Assembly: GCA_043744375.1 (NCBI GenBank)
Contig: JAYTUU010000031.1
Location: 1-34,520 of the forward strand
From: CAIYPH01 sp043744375
Lineage (GTDB): Bacteria; Pseudomonadota; Alphaproteobacteria; Acetobacterales; Acetobacteraceae
Length of the DNA stretch: 34,520 nucleotides
Direction: 5' to 3'
Shown: one piece after another, positions 15,381-23,630 of the stretch
Position numbering within the stretch: the first letter of the stretch is position 1
Layout of the letters: the number at the start of each line of letters is the position of its first letter
Program-made: the position numbers and the translations under genes
The notes under the pieces: generated by a model
The model's input: only the letters and a program-made list of their open reading frames with translations
Database searches by the model: none
What the model was told of the DNA's origin: nothing

Positions 15381-16225
15381 TGCCGCGCTGGCTCAACTCC
15401 GGCCGCGTCATCGCCGGCCTCCTGCTCGCTGGACTCGTGCTGTTCTGCGCCATCACGGCACCCTGGCTGGCCCCGCATGACCCCGACGAACAGGATCTCC
15501 TCGCGACCCTGCTCCCCGCTGTCTGGCAAGCGGGAGGCGATCGAACCCATCTTCTCGGCACTGACGGCCTCGGCCGCGACGTGCTCTCCCGGCTCCTCTA
15601 CGGCGCGCGCATGGCGATGACCGTCGCCGTCACCGCGTCGCTCGGCGCGATGACCGCGGGTGCCATCCTCGCCTATATCGCGGGCTATCTCGGCGGCTGG
15701 GTGGACTGGTTGATCGGCCGCGCGATCGACGTATGGATGTCGTTTCCTCCCGTCATACTCTCGCTCATTCTCATGACCGGCCTCGGCACCGGCGCGCGCA
15801 ATGTTATCCTGGCGATTGTGCTGGTGGACTGGACTCGTTTCTGTCGCGTTCTGCGCAGCGAGGTGATCGTTGTCGCCCATCGCGACTATGTGACCGCCGC
15901 CCGCCTTGTCGGCTTTTCGCATTGGCGCACGGTCACGCGTGAAATCGTCCCGGCAACGATCCCCTTGCTGATCACGCTGCTGACCCTCGAAATGGGCATC
16001 GCCGTCGTCGTCGAGGCCATCTTGTCGTTCGTTGGGCTCGGCGTGAAGTCCAGCCAGATCGCCTGGGGCCAGGCGATCGCCGACGCGCGGGAGGCGATCT
16101 ACCAGGCGCCGTGGAATCTGCTCTCCCCCGTGCTTGCCATCTTCGTCACCGTCGCCGGCTTCAACCTGCTTGGAGACGGATTAAGACGCAGCCTTGATGT
16201 TCGCATGATCGAGGGGCGCGAGTGA
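15380..16225 (+). CDS. ABC transporter permease, DppC-like
   Basis: This 281-residue permease has the DppC features: an N-terminal membrane helix, APHDPDEQD before HLLGTDGLGRDVLSRLLYGAR, and the EAA loop YVTAARLVGFSHWRTVTREIVP. Five to six membrane segments are visible. Its ATG overlaps the preceding stop (TGATG). It pairs with the upstream permease to form the transmembrane channel of the importer. Confidence 0.9.
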   Translation: MPRWLNSGRVIAGLLLAGLVLFCAITAPWLAPHDPDEQDLLATLLPAVWQAGGDRTHLLGTDGLGRDVLSRLLYGARMAMTVAVTASLGAMTAGAILAYIAGYLGGWVDWLIGRAIDVWMSFPPVILSLILMTGLGTGARNVILAIVLVDWTRFCRVLRSEVIVVAHRDYVTAARLVGFSHWRTVTREIVPATIPLLITLLTLEMGIAVVVEAILSFVGLGVKSSQIAWGQAIADAREAIYQAPWNLLSPVLAIFVTVAGFNLLGDGLRRSLDVRMIEGRE

Positions 16226-18003
16226 GCCTGCTGGTGGCGCGCCGCCTCACGGTCTCGGCCGCACTCGGTGGGATCAGTGTACCGGTCATCCGCAGTCTCG
16301 ATCTCTCGCTGGCGCCAGGCAAGGTGCTTGGCCTCGTCGGCGAGTCCGGCGCCGGCAAATCCATGATCGGCCGTGCCGTCGCCCAACTCCTGCCCCCCGG
16401 CTTCGCCGTGACCGGCGGTACGCTCGCCTTTGACGGCCATGATCTCGTCCGCATGCCCGCCGCCCGCCGGCGCGGTCTGCTCGGGCGTGATATCGCGTTT
16501 ATCCCACAGGAACCGCTCACCGCGCTGAACCCGGTGCTGACGATCGGCACGCAGATGGATGAGCATTTCGCAAGACTTGGGGTATCCAGCAGGGACGAAC
16601 GCATGGGGCGCGCCGAGGCTGCCCTCGGTTCCGTGCATCTGCGCGATGCGGCCGATCTGCTGCGGCGCTACCCGCACCAGCTTTCCGGCGGCATGTGCCA
16701 GCGCGTCCTGATCGCCATGGCCTTCGCCAGCCGGCCCCGCCTCGTCATCGCGGACGAACCGACGACGGCGCTGGACGTCACCATCCAGGCACGTATTCTC
16801 GAACTCATGGCGGAACTGCAACAGCGCGATGACACCGCCGTGCTGTTCATCACGCATGATCTGCGCATCGCCACGAAAATCTGCGATGACGTCTGCGTCC
16901 TCTACGGCGGCGCCGTCGTTGAGCAGGGCCCGGCCCGGCAGGTCTTCGCTCAGCCGAGGCATCCCTACACGCGCTGTCTGCAACTCGCCAACCCCGCCAT
17001 AACAGGCCCCCGCCGCATGCTCTATGCGCTGCCGGAGCAGATGCCCGGCCTGCGCGCACTCAGCATGCTCGCCGGTTGCCGCTTTGCACCGCGCTGCCCG
17101 CTTGCCGGGGAGGAGTGCCGCGCCATCGATCCGCCACTCGCGGGTGAGGAGCAGCAGGCCGCCTGCCTGCAACCGTACTTGACCGCCGGCATCAATGTCG
17201 GGCCCGCGCCACCGGCGCTGGCGGCCCGGCGTCCGGCCATGGCGTTGGTTGAGATCACCAGCCTGTCAAAGCATTTCCGCTCCGGCGCGCTGTTCGGCCG
17301 ACGCGTTACGCATGCTGTCCAGAACGTCAGCCTGCGTATTTCCGCGGGCGAGTTCGTGGCCGTCGTCGGCGAAAGCGGCAGCGGCAAGAGCACGCTGGGC
17401 CGCCTGCTGATGGGCCTCGAACGCCCGTCCTCCGGCCGCATCGTTCTCGCCGGCCAGGACGTCACGGCGGGTGGCGAAGCCGCGCGGAAGCACCGCGTTC
17501 ACACGGCGCAGATGGTCTTCCAGGACCCGCAATCCGCCCTCAATCCGCGCCGCCGCATCGGCGACATCGTCACCCAGGCGATGGAGGTGACGGGCACGGA
17601 CGCGGCAACCCGCGCCCGCCGCGCACAGGCGCTTCTGGTCGAAATGGGCCTCGCGCCGGAACTCGCCAGCCGCACCCCGGCACAGCTTTCCGGTGGCCAG
17701 CGCCAGCGCGTCAATATTGCCCGCGCACTCTGCGCCGTGCCGAAACTCCTCGTCGCCGACGAGATCGTCTCCGGATTGGATGTGTCCGTGCAGGCCCAAC
17801 TCCTGACGCTCTTGCAACGCCTGCGCCAGGAGCACGACTTCGCCATGCTGTTCATCTCGCACGACCTCTCCGTGGTGCGCCACCTGTGCGACCGTGTGCT
17901 GGTCATGTATCGTGGCGAGATCGTCGAGGAGGGGCCGACCGACCAGGTGTTTTCGGCGCCCACCCACGCCTATACCCGCACCCTCCTTGCCGCGGCGGCG
18001 TGA
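16222..18003 (+). CDS. Fused dual ATP-binding protein of an oligopeptide-type ABC importer
   Basis: At 593 residues this fuses two ATPases (DppD-like then DppF-like), as in GsiA and YejF. Domain one has Walker A GESGAGKS, signature QLSGGMCQRV, Walker B with ADEPTTALD and the Cys-rich oligopeptide C-terminal motif GCRFAPRCPL. Domain two has GESGSGKST, signature QLSGGQRQRV and ADEIVSGLD, where the usual Pro after DE is Ile, and an FISHDLSVV switch; it lacks its own C-terminal extension. The GTG at 16222 overlaps the preceding stop by four bases. It completes the importer, so all required parts are present in one operon. Confidence 0.92.
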   Translation: MSLLVARRLTVSAALGGISVPVIRSLDLSLAPGKVLGLVGESGAGKSMIGRAVAQLLPPGFAVTGGTLAFDGHDLVRMPAARRRGLLGRDIAFIPQEPLTALNPVLTIGTQMDEHFARLGVSSRDERMGRAEAALGSVHLRDAADLLRRYPHQLSGGMCQRVLIAMAFASRPRLVIADEPTTALDVTIQARILELMAELQQRDDTAVLFITHDLRIATKICDDVCVLYGGAVVEQGPARQVFAQPRHPYTRCLQLANPAITGPRRMLYALPEQMPGLRALSMLAGCRFAPRCPLAGEECRAIDPPLAGEEQQAACLQPYLTAGINVGPAPPALAARRPAMALVEITSLSKHFRSGALFGRRVTHAVQNVSLRISAGEFVAVVGESGSGKSTLGRLLMGLERPSSGRIVLAGQDVTAGGEAARKHRVHTAQMVFQDPQSALNPRRRIGDIVTQAMEVTGTDAATRARRAQALLVEMGLAPELASRTPAQLSGGQRQRVNIARALCAVPKLLVADEIVSGLDVSVQAQLLTLLQRLRQEHDFAMLFISHDLSVVRHLCDRVLVMYRGEIVEEGPTDQVFSAPTHAYTRTLLAAAA

Positions 18004-18007
18004 GGCG

Positions 18008-18976
18008 CTAGACCACCTGGTTCTGCAAATTGGCCTCGCCGCGCCACAGGCGTTCGAGATTGTCCATGAGAATATCAAGCACGTTGTCCTCGTAGCGCCG
18101 CGTTTCGCCGGCCGTATGCGGTGTGATGAAGGCATTCTCCAGCGTCCAAAGCGGAGAATCCTGCGCCAGCGGCTCCTCGTAGATCACGTCGATCCCGGCG
18201 CCGGCGATCCGTCGCGAGGCCAGTGCCGTCGCCAGCGCATCCTCGTCCACGCAGCGGCCGCGCGCGCAATTGATCAGGAACGCGGAGGGCTTCATCGCCG
18301 CGAACGCGGCGGTGCCGATCAGCCCTTCCGTCTCCGGCGTCAGCGGGCAGGTGAGGGCGACAAAATCCGCGCGCGGCAACTGCGCCATCATCTGGTCGAG
18401 ACCGTAGACCTCATCGGCACCATTGGTCCCTGCCGCAGGGTCGCGGCGGAAGGCGATGACGTGCATGTCGAAGGCCTTCGCCAGATGCGCGAGGCGCCCG
18501 CCGATCCGCCCGACACCGACGATGATCAGCGTCTTGCCGCCGAGCTCGTCCTCGCGCTGGCTGAGGTCGCCGATCATGCCGCGCCAGATTTTCTTCGCCT
18601 GGTTGTCGCGGGCTTCCGGCAGCCGCCGCGCCATCGCCAGGATCAGCGACATCGCATGCTCTGACACCGCCCGTGCATTGACACCCGACGCGCTCGCCAG
18701 CCGCACGCCGCGCTCCACCAATGCCGGCCGGGCGAACTGGTCCGTGCCGGCCCCGATTGACTGGATGAACTTCAACCTGGGCGCCAGCGGCAGCAGATCG
18801 TTGCGCCAGAGACCGGAGACCACCAGCACGTCGGCGGCGCCAATCCCCGCGTCCAGATCGGCGCGATTGCGGAACTGGAGGCTCTTGATCCCCGTGTTGC
18901 GGAGGGCGAACCGCTCCTGCATCTGATAGGCGACATGGGCGAAGCAGATGGTCAGGTCGTTCTTTGGCGGAAACAT
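18008..18976 (-). CDS. D-2-hydroxyacid dehydrogenase, NAD(P)-dependent
   Basis: This 322-residue protein has the Rossmann motif GVGRIGGRLA, then the catalytic set in order: Arg in CARGRCVDE, Glu in the IDVIYEEPL segment and His in TPHTAGE. It interconverts D-2-hydroxyacids and 2-oxoacids in the cytosol. Its 3' end is five bases from that of the ABC ATPase gene (convergent). It lies 11 bases downstream of the flavin monooxygenase gene, so the two are cotranscribed. Because the neighbouring operon encodes a 2-oxoacid oxidoreductase, it may supply the oxoacid (inference). Confidence 0.9.
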   Translation of the reverse strand: MFPPKNDLTICFAHVAYQMQERFALRNTGIKSLQFRNRADLDAGIGAADVLVVSGLWRNDLLPLAPRLKFIQSIGAGTDQFARPALVERGVRLASASGVNARAVSEHAMSLILAMARRLPEARDNQAKKIWRGMIGDLSQREDELGGKTLIIVGVGRIGGRLAHLAKAFDMHVIAFRRDPAAGTNGADEVYGLDQMMAQLPRADFVALTCPLTPETEGLIGTAAFAAMKPSAFLINCARGRCVDEDALATALASRRIAGAGIDVIYEEPLAQDSPLWTLENAFITPHTAGETRRYEDNVLDILMDNLERLWRGEANLQNQVV

Positions 18977-18987
18977 GGTCTTCTCCC

Positions 18988-20088
18988 TTATTGCACCCGC
19001 AGCCCGGCCTTCTTGAGCAGCGGCAGCACGGTCTCGATGAAGTAGGGTAGCTCATCGGTGAAGTTCACGAAACTCACCGTCGTGCCGGCGAACCCCGCCT
19101 CGGCGATCTGCACCATCTGCGCCGCGATGTGCGCGGGCGTGCCGACAAGGGGAAATGTGCCGCCGCCGCCGGCGAAGCGCTTGCGGTGCAGCCGATAGGC
19201 GTCGGCGTCGTGCGAGCCGGAGAATTTCTCCTTCGCGCCCATGTAGTGATCGACGCTGGCATGGTCCTGCATCGTCACGGCGTAGTATTCATAGTAGTCG
19301 TCGGCCTCGGCCTGGGTGGGACGACAGACCACGTGGCAAGTGGTGTAGACACCGACATCGCGCCCGGTGAGCGCCGTGCGCGCGGCAATGTCGGCGATCT
19401 GGGCGCGGCCCTTGTCGATATCCGTGAAGGTGGTGAACAGATAGTCCGCCGCGCGCGCCGCGAAATCCCGGCCCGGCGGGGAAAACGCCGCGTTCAACGT
19501 CACGGGACGTGGCCGTTGCAGGGGTGCGGGGCGGCCCGAGGCATTTTTCAGCTTGTAGTACTTGCCGTCGTAGTCGAACGGACCGGTATCCGCATGGATG
19601 CGGCGCATGATCTCGAACCACTCAAGCCCCTGCTCGTAGCGATCCTCGATCATCGTCAGCCCGAAGGCGTCGAACTCCTCGGGGTTCCATCCGCACACGA
19701 TGTTCAGGCCGGCGCGGCCGCCCGAGGCGTGATCGACGGTGGCCAGCGCCTTGGCGGCGTAGACCGGGTGCACCATCGGCACATGCACGGTGGAGAACAG
19801 CGCGATCCGCTCGGTCACCCCGGCGAGGGCGGCGGCGAAGGTGAAGGTCTCGTAGCTCCATTCCCGCGAATTCATCTCGCCGCCAAAACCCTTCCACCGC
19901 GCGATCGGCAGGAAGAACTCGATGCCCGCGCGGTCCGCCATCTGGGCGGCGCGCACGATGCCCTGCCATTCCGCCGGCCAGCGCTCGGGCACGCGCGTGA
20001 GGGTCAATCCGCCATCAGCGTTGGCCGAGAACACGCCGAGCTTGAAGCGATTCGGGCCGCGCATGGGGTGCAAGGGAGTGGCTGACAT
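18988..20088 (-). CDS. LLM-class flavin-dependent monooxygenase, RutA-like
   Basis: This 366-residue luciferase-like protein most resembles the RutA/alkanesulfonate group: FKLGVFSANADGG at the start, WKGFGGEMN, ETFTFAAALAGVTERI, then the SGGRAGLNIVCGWNPEEF flavin segment. RutA opens the pyrimidine ring with FMNH2 and O2; related enzymes oxidise sulfonates or sulfones, so the substrate is not fixed. No flavin reductase gene is present in the window. The ATG at 20088 is preferred, with AAGGA nine bases upstream, over the ATG at 20106. It is divergent from the molybdenum hydroxylase genes and leads a two-gene unit with the hydroxyacid dehydrogenase. Confidence 0.88.
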   Translation of the reverse strand: MSATPLHPMRGPNRFKLGVFSANADGGLTLTRVPERWPAEWQGIVRAAQMADRAGIEFFLPIARWKGFGGEMNSREWSYETFTFAAALAGVTERIALFSTVHVPMVHPVYAAKALATVDHASGGRAGLNIVCGWNPEEFDAFGLTMIEDRYEQGLEWFEIMRRIHADTGPFDYDGKYYKLKNASGRPAPLQRPRPVTLNAAFSPPGRDFAARAADYLFTTFTDIDKGRAQIADIAARTALTGRDVGVYTTCHVVCRPTQAEADDYYEYYAVTMQDHASVDHYMGAKEKFSGSHDADAYRLHRKRFAGGGGTFPLVGTPAHIAAQMVQIAEAGFAGTTVSFVNFTDELPYFIETVLPLLKKAGLRVQ

Positions 20089-20227
20089 GATGCGATGTCC
20101 TTCCAAGGGCGGATGTTCAATCCGCGCATTGCATCACCGCCGGACCGCCGAGGCAATTGGCGCAGCAGTTGGCGCGGCACTTGACCTGCCGCGATCCGCC
20201 GCCACACTCGCCGAACGGGAGAAACGC
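20089..20227. promoter_or_regulatory. Divergent intergenic region, monooxygenase / molybdenum hydroxylase
   Basis: This 139-base gap lies between two divergent starts and should hold both promoters. It includes an imperfect GGCGCAGCAGTT/GGCGCGGCACTT direct repeat near 20159-20183. No clear operator palindrome was found. Confidence 0.35.
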
Positions 20228-20689
20228 ATGTCCATCACCTTCACGCTCAATGGCCACCAGGTCACGCCCGATGCGGCGCCCACGCGGCTGCTGCTCGATG
20301 TGCTCCGCAACGAGTATGCCCTTACCGGCGTGCGCTACGGCTGCGGCGAGGAGCAGTGCGGCACCTGTGTGGTGCTGATCGACGGCACTGCGGCCTATGC
20401 CTGCGGCCGTGAACTGGGCAGCGTCGCCGGCCGCGTTGTCGTCACCGCGGAGGGCCTCGGTACGGCGGAAAACCCCAGCGCCTTGCAGCAGGCCTTCCTC
20501 GACGCGCAGGCGGGGCAGTGCGGCTATTGCATCACTGGCATCCTCATCGCCGCCACCGCTTTGCTCGCGCGCATCCCGCAGCCGACGCGCGCCGACATTA
20601 TTGCGGCGCTCGATCCGCATCTGTGCCGCTGCGGCGCCCATCCGCGCTTCATTCGCGCCATCGAGCGTGCCGCGGGGGTCCGGTCATGA
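20228..20689 (+). CDS. [2Fe-2S] small subunit of a molybdenum hydroxylase
   Basis: This 153-residue protein has the plant-ferredoxin-type cluster Cys39/Cys44/Cys47/Cys59 (CGEEQCGTC) and the second all-helical cluster Cys98/Cys101/Cys133/Cys135 (CGYC and CRC), as in CoxS, NdhS and IorA of the xanthine dehydrogenase family. It relays electrons from the molybdenum subunit. The ATG at 20228 has GGGAGA six bases upstream. It overlaps the next gene by ATGA, typical of obligate partner subunits. Confidence 0.93.
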   Translation: MSITFTLNGHQVTPDAAPTRLLLDVLRNEYALTGVRYGCGEEQCGTCVVLIDGTAAYACGRELGSVAGRVVVTAEGLGTAENPSALQQAFLDAQAGQCGYCITGILIAATALLARIPQPTRADIIAALDPHLCRCGAHPRFIRAIERAAGVRS

Positions 20690-22779
20690 ACGCTATTGTG
20701 TTGCCGAAGAGCCTGCAGGACACGCCGCGGCTGGAGCGCTGGATAGGGTTTTCCGAAGCCGGCACCGTCAGCCTCGCCGTCGGGAAGGTGGAGATCGGCC
20801 AGGGCATCACGACCGCGCTGGCGCAGATCGCCGCAGAGGAACTCGACGTCGCCGTGCACCGCCTGCGCGTGACATCGGGGGATACCGACGCGGCACCCGA
20901 CGAGGGCATGACCACCAGCAGCATGTCCATCGAGATGTCCGGCGCCTCCGTGCGGATCGTGGCTGCCGAAGTCCGGGCGCTCTTCCTGGCCGAGGCCGCG
21001 CGCCGGTTGAACTGCGCGGCATCGGACCTCGCCATCGCCGACGGAGCGATCCTGCGCGCCGGGGCGGCGACCGGGCTTGACTACTGGAGCCTCGCCCCCG
21101 CCGTTCCGCTGGCCCGCGACGTCACCGGCAGTGCCGCCGCCAAGCCGCATGCGGCGCATCGTGTGGTCGGCCAAAGCACCCCCCGCCTCGACCTGCCCGG
21201 CAAGCTTCGTGGCGGCGGCTTCCTGCACGACATGTCCCTGCCGGGCATGCTGCACGCCCGCATCCTGCGCCAGCCGCGCGCCGACTCGCGCCTGCTCGGC
21301 CTCGATGCGGCGGCGATTGCGCGCATGGGTGCGACGCTGTTCCACCGCGACAACTACGCCGCGGTGCTGTCGCCGCATGAGCACATCGCCGAGGCTGCCA
21401 GTGCCGCGTCCCGCCCGGTCTGGGAGGGTGCCACGCCCATCGCCCCGACCGCACAGGAGGCCGCGTGGCTGACCACCGAACCCTCGGACGCGACCGATTT
21501 TGGCGCTGCGCCCGCCTCGCCCGCTGGGACGCGGGTGAGTGCGACGGTCACTCGTCCCTACATCGCCCATGCCGCCCTCGCGCCATCGGTGGCGATTGCG
21601 CATTTTGCCGCGGGCCATTTGACGGTCTGGTCGCACACGCAAGGCGTCTACCCGCTGCGGCGGCTCGTTTCGGAACTCACCGGCCTGCCGCCCGAGGATA
21701 TTTCCGTCCGCCACGCCCATGGCGCCGGCTGCTATGGCCATAACGGCGCCGACGATGCCGCCCTCGACGCTGCCCTCCTCGCGACCGCGCATCCCGACAC
21801 GCCCATTCGCGTGCAATGGACCCGGGCCGACGAGTTTGGCTTCGAGCCGTCCAGCACCGCGATGAAAATCCGCATCGACGTGGTGCTGGACGCGCAGGGC
21901 CGCCCGGCCGACTGGAGCACGGAGATCTGGAGCGCGCCGCACACCTTGCGCGGCAACATCGCCACCACGCTGGCCCGCCAGGCGCTTGCCGACCCGCCGG
22001 TGCCGCCCTTCGTCAACGAGGTGCCCCCCGGCAATGGCGGCGGCGCCACCCGCAACGCTGTGCCGCTTTATGATCTGCCGGCCCATCGTATCCGGTTGCA
22101 TCTGGTCCAGCGCCCGCCGGTTCGTTGCTCGTCGCTGCGCGGCCTCGGCGCGCTGCCGAATGTCTACGCCATCGAGAGCCTGCTCGACGAGCTTGCCGAG
22201 CGCGCCGGCATGGACCCGATCGCCTACCGCCTCTCCATCCAGTCCGACCCGCGGGCCCGCCTCGTGATCGAGACCGCCGCCGCACTCTCCCCCTGGGCGG
22301 CGCGCGGCCCCGCCGGCGGTGGGACGGGCCTCGGCATCGGTTTCGGCCAGTACAAGAATCGCTCGGCCTATGCCGCCGTCATCGCCGAGGTCAGCGTGGA
22401 CACGGAAGTGCGTCTGCTGCGCGTCTGGTGCGCCGCCGATGGCGGGCTGATCATCAACCCCGACGGCGCGCGCAACCAGCTCGAAGGTGGTATCATCCAG
22501 GCGGCGAGCTGGACGTTGAAGGAGCAGGTGCAACTCGGTCCTGACGGCATCGCCAGCCGCTCCTGGGCCGACTACCCGATCCTGCGCTTCTCCGAACTGC
22601 CGGAGATCACTTCGGTGTTGATCGACGCGCCGGAGGAACGCCCGCTTGGCATGGGCGAATGTACGGTGGGCCCAACCGCGGCGGCGATCGGCAACGCCGT
22701 CGCCCACGCGCTCGGCACCCGGCTGCGCGACCTCCCGCTGACCCGCGAGCGCATCGCCGCTGCCCTGCTGAGGGGGTAA
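20686..22779 (+). CDS. Molybdenum-binding large subunit, xanthine dehydrogenase family
   Basis: This 697-residue protein has the features of isoquinoline/nicotinate-type hydroxylases: GKVEIGQGITTALAQIA near the start, the QSTPRLDLPGKLRGG segment, molybdopterin-contact segments GNGGGATRNAVPLYDL and SSLRGLGALPNVYAIES, and the catalytic glutamate in GMGECTVGPTAAAIGNA. Such enzymes add water-derived oxygen to electron-poor ring carbons or aldehydes. No FAD-binding medium subunit or cytochrome c domain accompanies it, so the electron acceptor is unclear. No signal peptide is seen, so it is probably cytoplasmic. It depends on Mo cofactor, which fits the modABC operon at the end of the window. Confidence 0.92.
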   Translation: MNAIVLPKSLQDTPRLERWIGFSEAGTVSLAVGKVEIGQGITTALAQIAAEELDVAVHRLRVTSGDTDAAPDEGMTTSSMSIEMSGASVRIVAAEVRALFLAEAARRLNCAASDLAIADGAILRAGAATGLDYWSLAPAVPLARDVTGSAAAKPHAAHRVVGQSTPRLDLPGKLRGGGFLHDMSLPGMLHARILRQPRADSRLLGLDAAAIARMGATLFHRDNYAAVLSPHEHIAEAASAASRPVWEGATPIAPTAQEAAWLTTEPSDATDFGAAPASPAGTRVSATVTRPYIAHAALAPSVAIAHFAAGHLTVWSHTQGVYPLRRLVSELTGLPPEDISVRHAHGAGCYGHNGADDAALDAALLATAHPDTPIRVQWTRADEFGFEPSSTAMKIRIDVVLDAQGRPADWSTEIWSAPHTLRGNIATTLARQALADPPVPPFVNEVPPGNGGGATRNAVPLYDLPAHRIRLHLVQRPPVRCSSLRGLGALPNVYAIESLLDELAERAGMDPIAYRLSIQSDPRARLVIETAAALSPWAARGPAGGGTGLGIGFGQYKNRSAYAAVIAEVSVDTEVRLLRVWCAADGGLIINPDGARNQLEGGIIQAASWTLKEQVQLGPDGIASRSWADYPILRFSELPEITSVLIDAPEERPLGMGECTVGPTAAAIGNAVAHALGTRLRDLPLTRERIAAALLRG

Positions 22780-22780
22780 T

Positions 22781-22795
22781 CGCCGCACCGCGGCG
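22781..22795 (+). terminator. GC hairpin just after the molybdenum subunit gene
   Basis: CGCCGC-ACC-GCGGCG starts one base after the stop codon and could form a 6-bp GC stem. No U-tract follows, so it may stabilise the mRNA end or pause transcription rather than terminate it. Confidence 0.3.
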
Positions 22796-22857
22796 GATTG
22801 ACTATCGAATTTGAACGGCCTCTAACTCGGCTGAAAGATGAAACCGGGAGAACCGCG

Positions 22858-23526
22858 ATGATCGATTTGACGAAGCTCGCTCCAGCCGAGATGGCTCGCC
22901 ATCTTGGGAATCCCGAAGGGGAAGTCGGCCTCGCCATCGGCCTGCGCATCAACAACATCAACGGTAATATCACGAGCGAGACCTATCGCCAGTTGCGTCT
23001 TGAACCCAGCATGGACGTGCTGGAGATCGGATTTGCGAACGGACATCTGCTGCCAGACCTCCTCGGGCATGCTCCGAACATGCGCTATGTCGGCATCGAT
23101 ATTTCTCCCACCATGGTCGAGGAGGCCCGGCGCTTCAATGCGGGCCTGGCCGCGTCCGGCCAGGCGGCCTTCCATCTGGCCAGCGCCGAGAGGATGCCGC
23201 TAGCCAGTGCCAGCATTGACCGCGCCTTCGCGGTCAATGTGGTCTATTTCTGGCCAGATGCGGTTGCGGTGCTGCGTGAGATCCGCCGTGTTCTGCGCCC
23301 GTCGGGGTTCAGCCTGATCGCCGCGGCCACCCCGGAGACAACCGCGGGAAATCCGGTCTTCACCTTCGAAAACGGCTTCCATATGCGCGACGCGGATACG
23401 CTGGTTGCCTTGCATCGGCTGGCCGGGTTCAGCGATGTCAGCGTCGAACAGGTGAGCGAAGTGGTCGCGCGGCCGGATGGCTCGCCCTGGACGCGGCTCT
23501 ACAACTTCGTCATCGCACGGCTGTAA
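22858..23526 (+). CDS. Class I SAM-dependent methyltransferase
   Basis: This 222-residue protein has the UbiE-like fold: motif I VLEIGFANGHLLPDLL, an acidic loop VGIDISPTMVEEARR, ASAERMPLASASIDRAFAV (motif II/III area) and LREIRRVLRPSGFSLI. The substrate is unknown. The ATG at 22858 has GGGAG seven bases upstream; the open frame begins at a TTG at 22798 that I do not accept. It lies 78 bases downstream of the molybdenum hydroxylase and may share its transcript. Confidence 0.88.
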   Translation: MIDLTKLAPAEMARHLGNPEGEVGLAIGLRINNINGNITSETYRQLRLEPSMDVLEIGFANGHLLPDLLGHAPNMRYVGIDISPTMVEEARRFNAGLAASGQAAFHLASAERMPLASASIDRAFAVNVVYFWPDAVAVLREIRRVLRPSGFSLIAAATPETTAGNPVFTFENGFHMRDADTLVALHRLAGFSDVSVEQVSEVVARPDGSPWTRLYNFVIARL

Positions 23527-23630
23527 GCAACCGCGCCTGACCGCCCTGCACTGCATGTGGTGCCCTTTCGTTTGGCGCCGGTCCGCTCTATTCCTGCGCC
23601 ACGGGATCACACGCCAGGAGGACACGCAGC

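Noticed and set aside
20524..22788. 754-codon frame antisense to the molybdenum hydroxylase
   Set aside because: Very long but Gly/Arg/His-rich and without any domain; the plus strand encodes a clear Mo hydroxylase with catalytic motifs.
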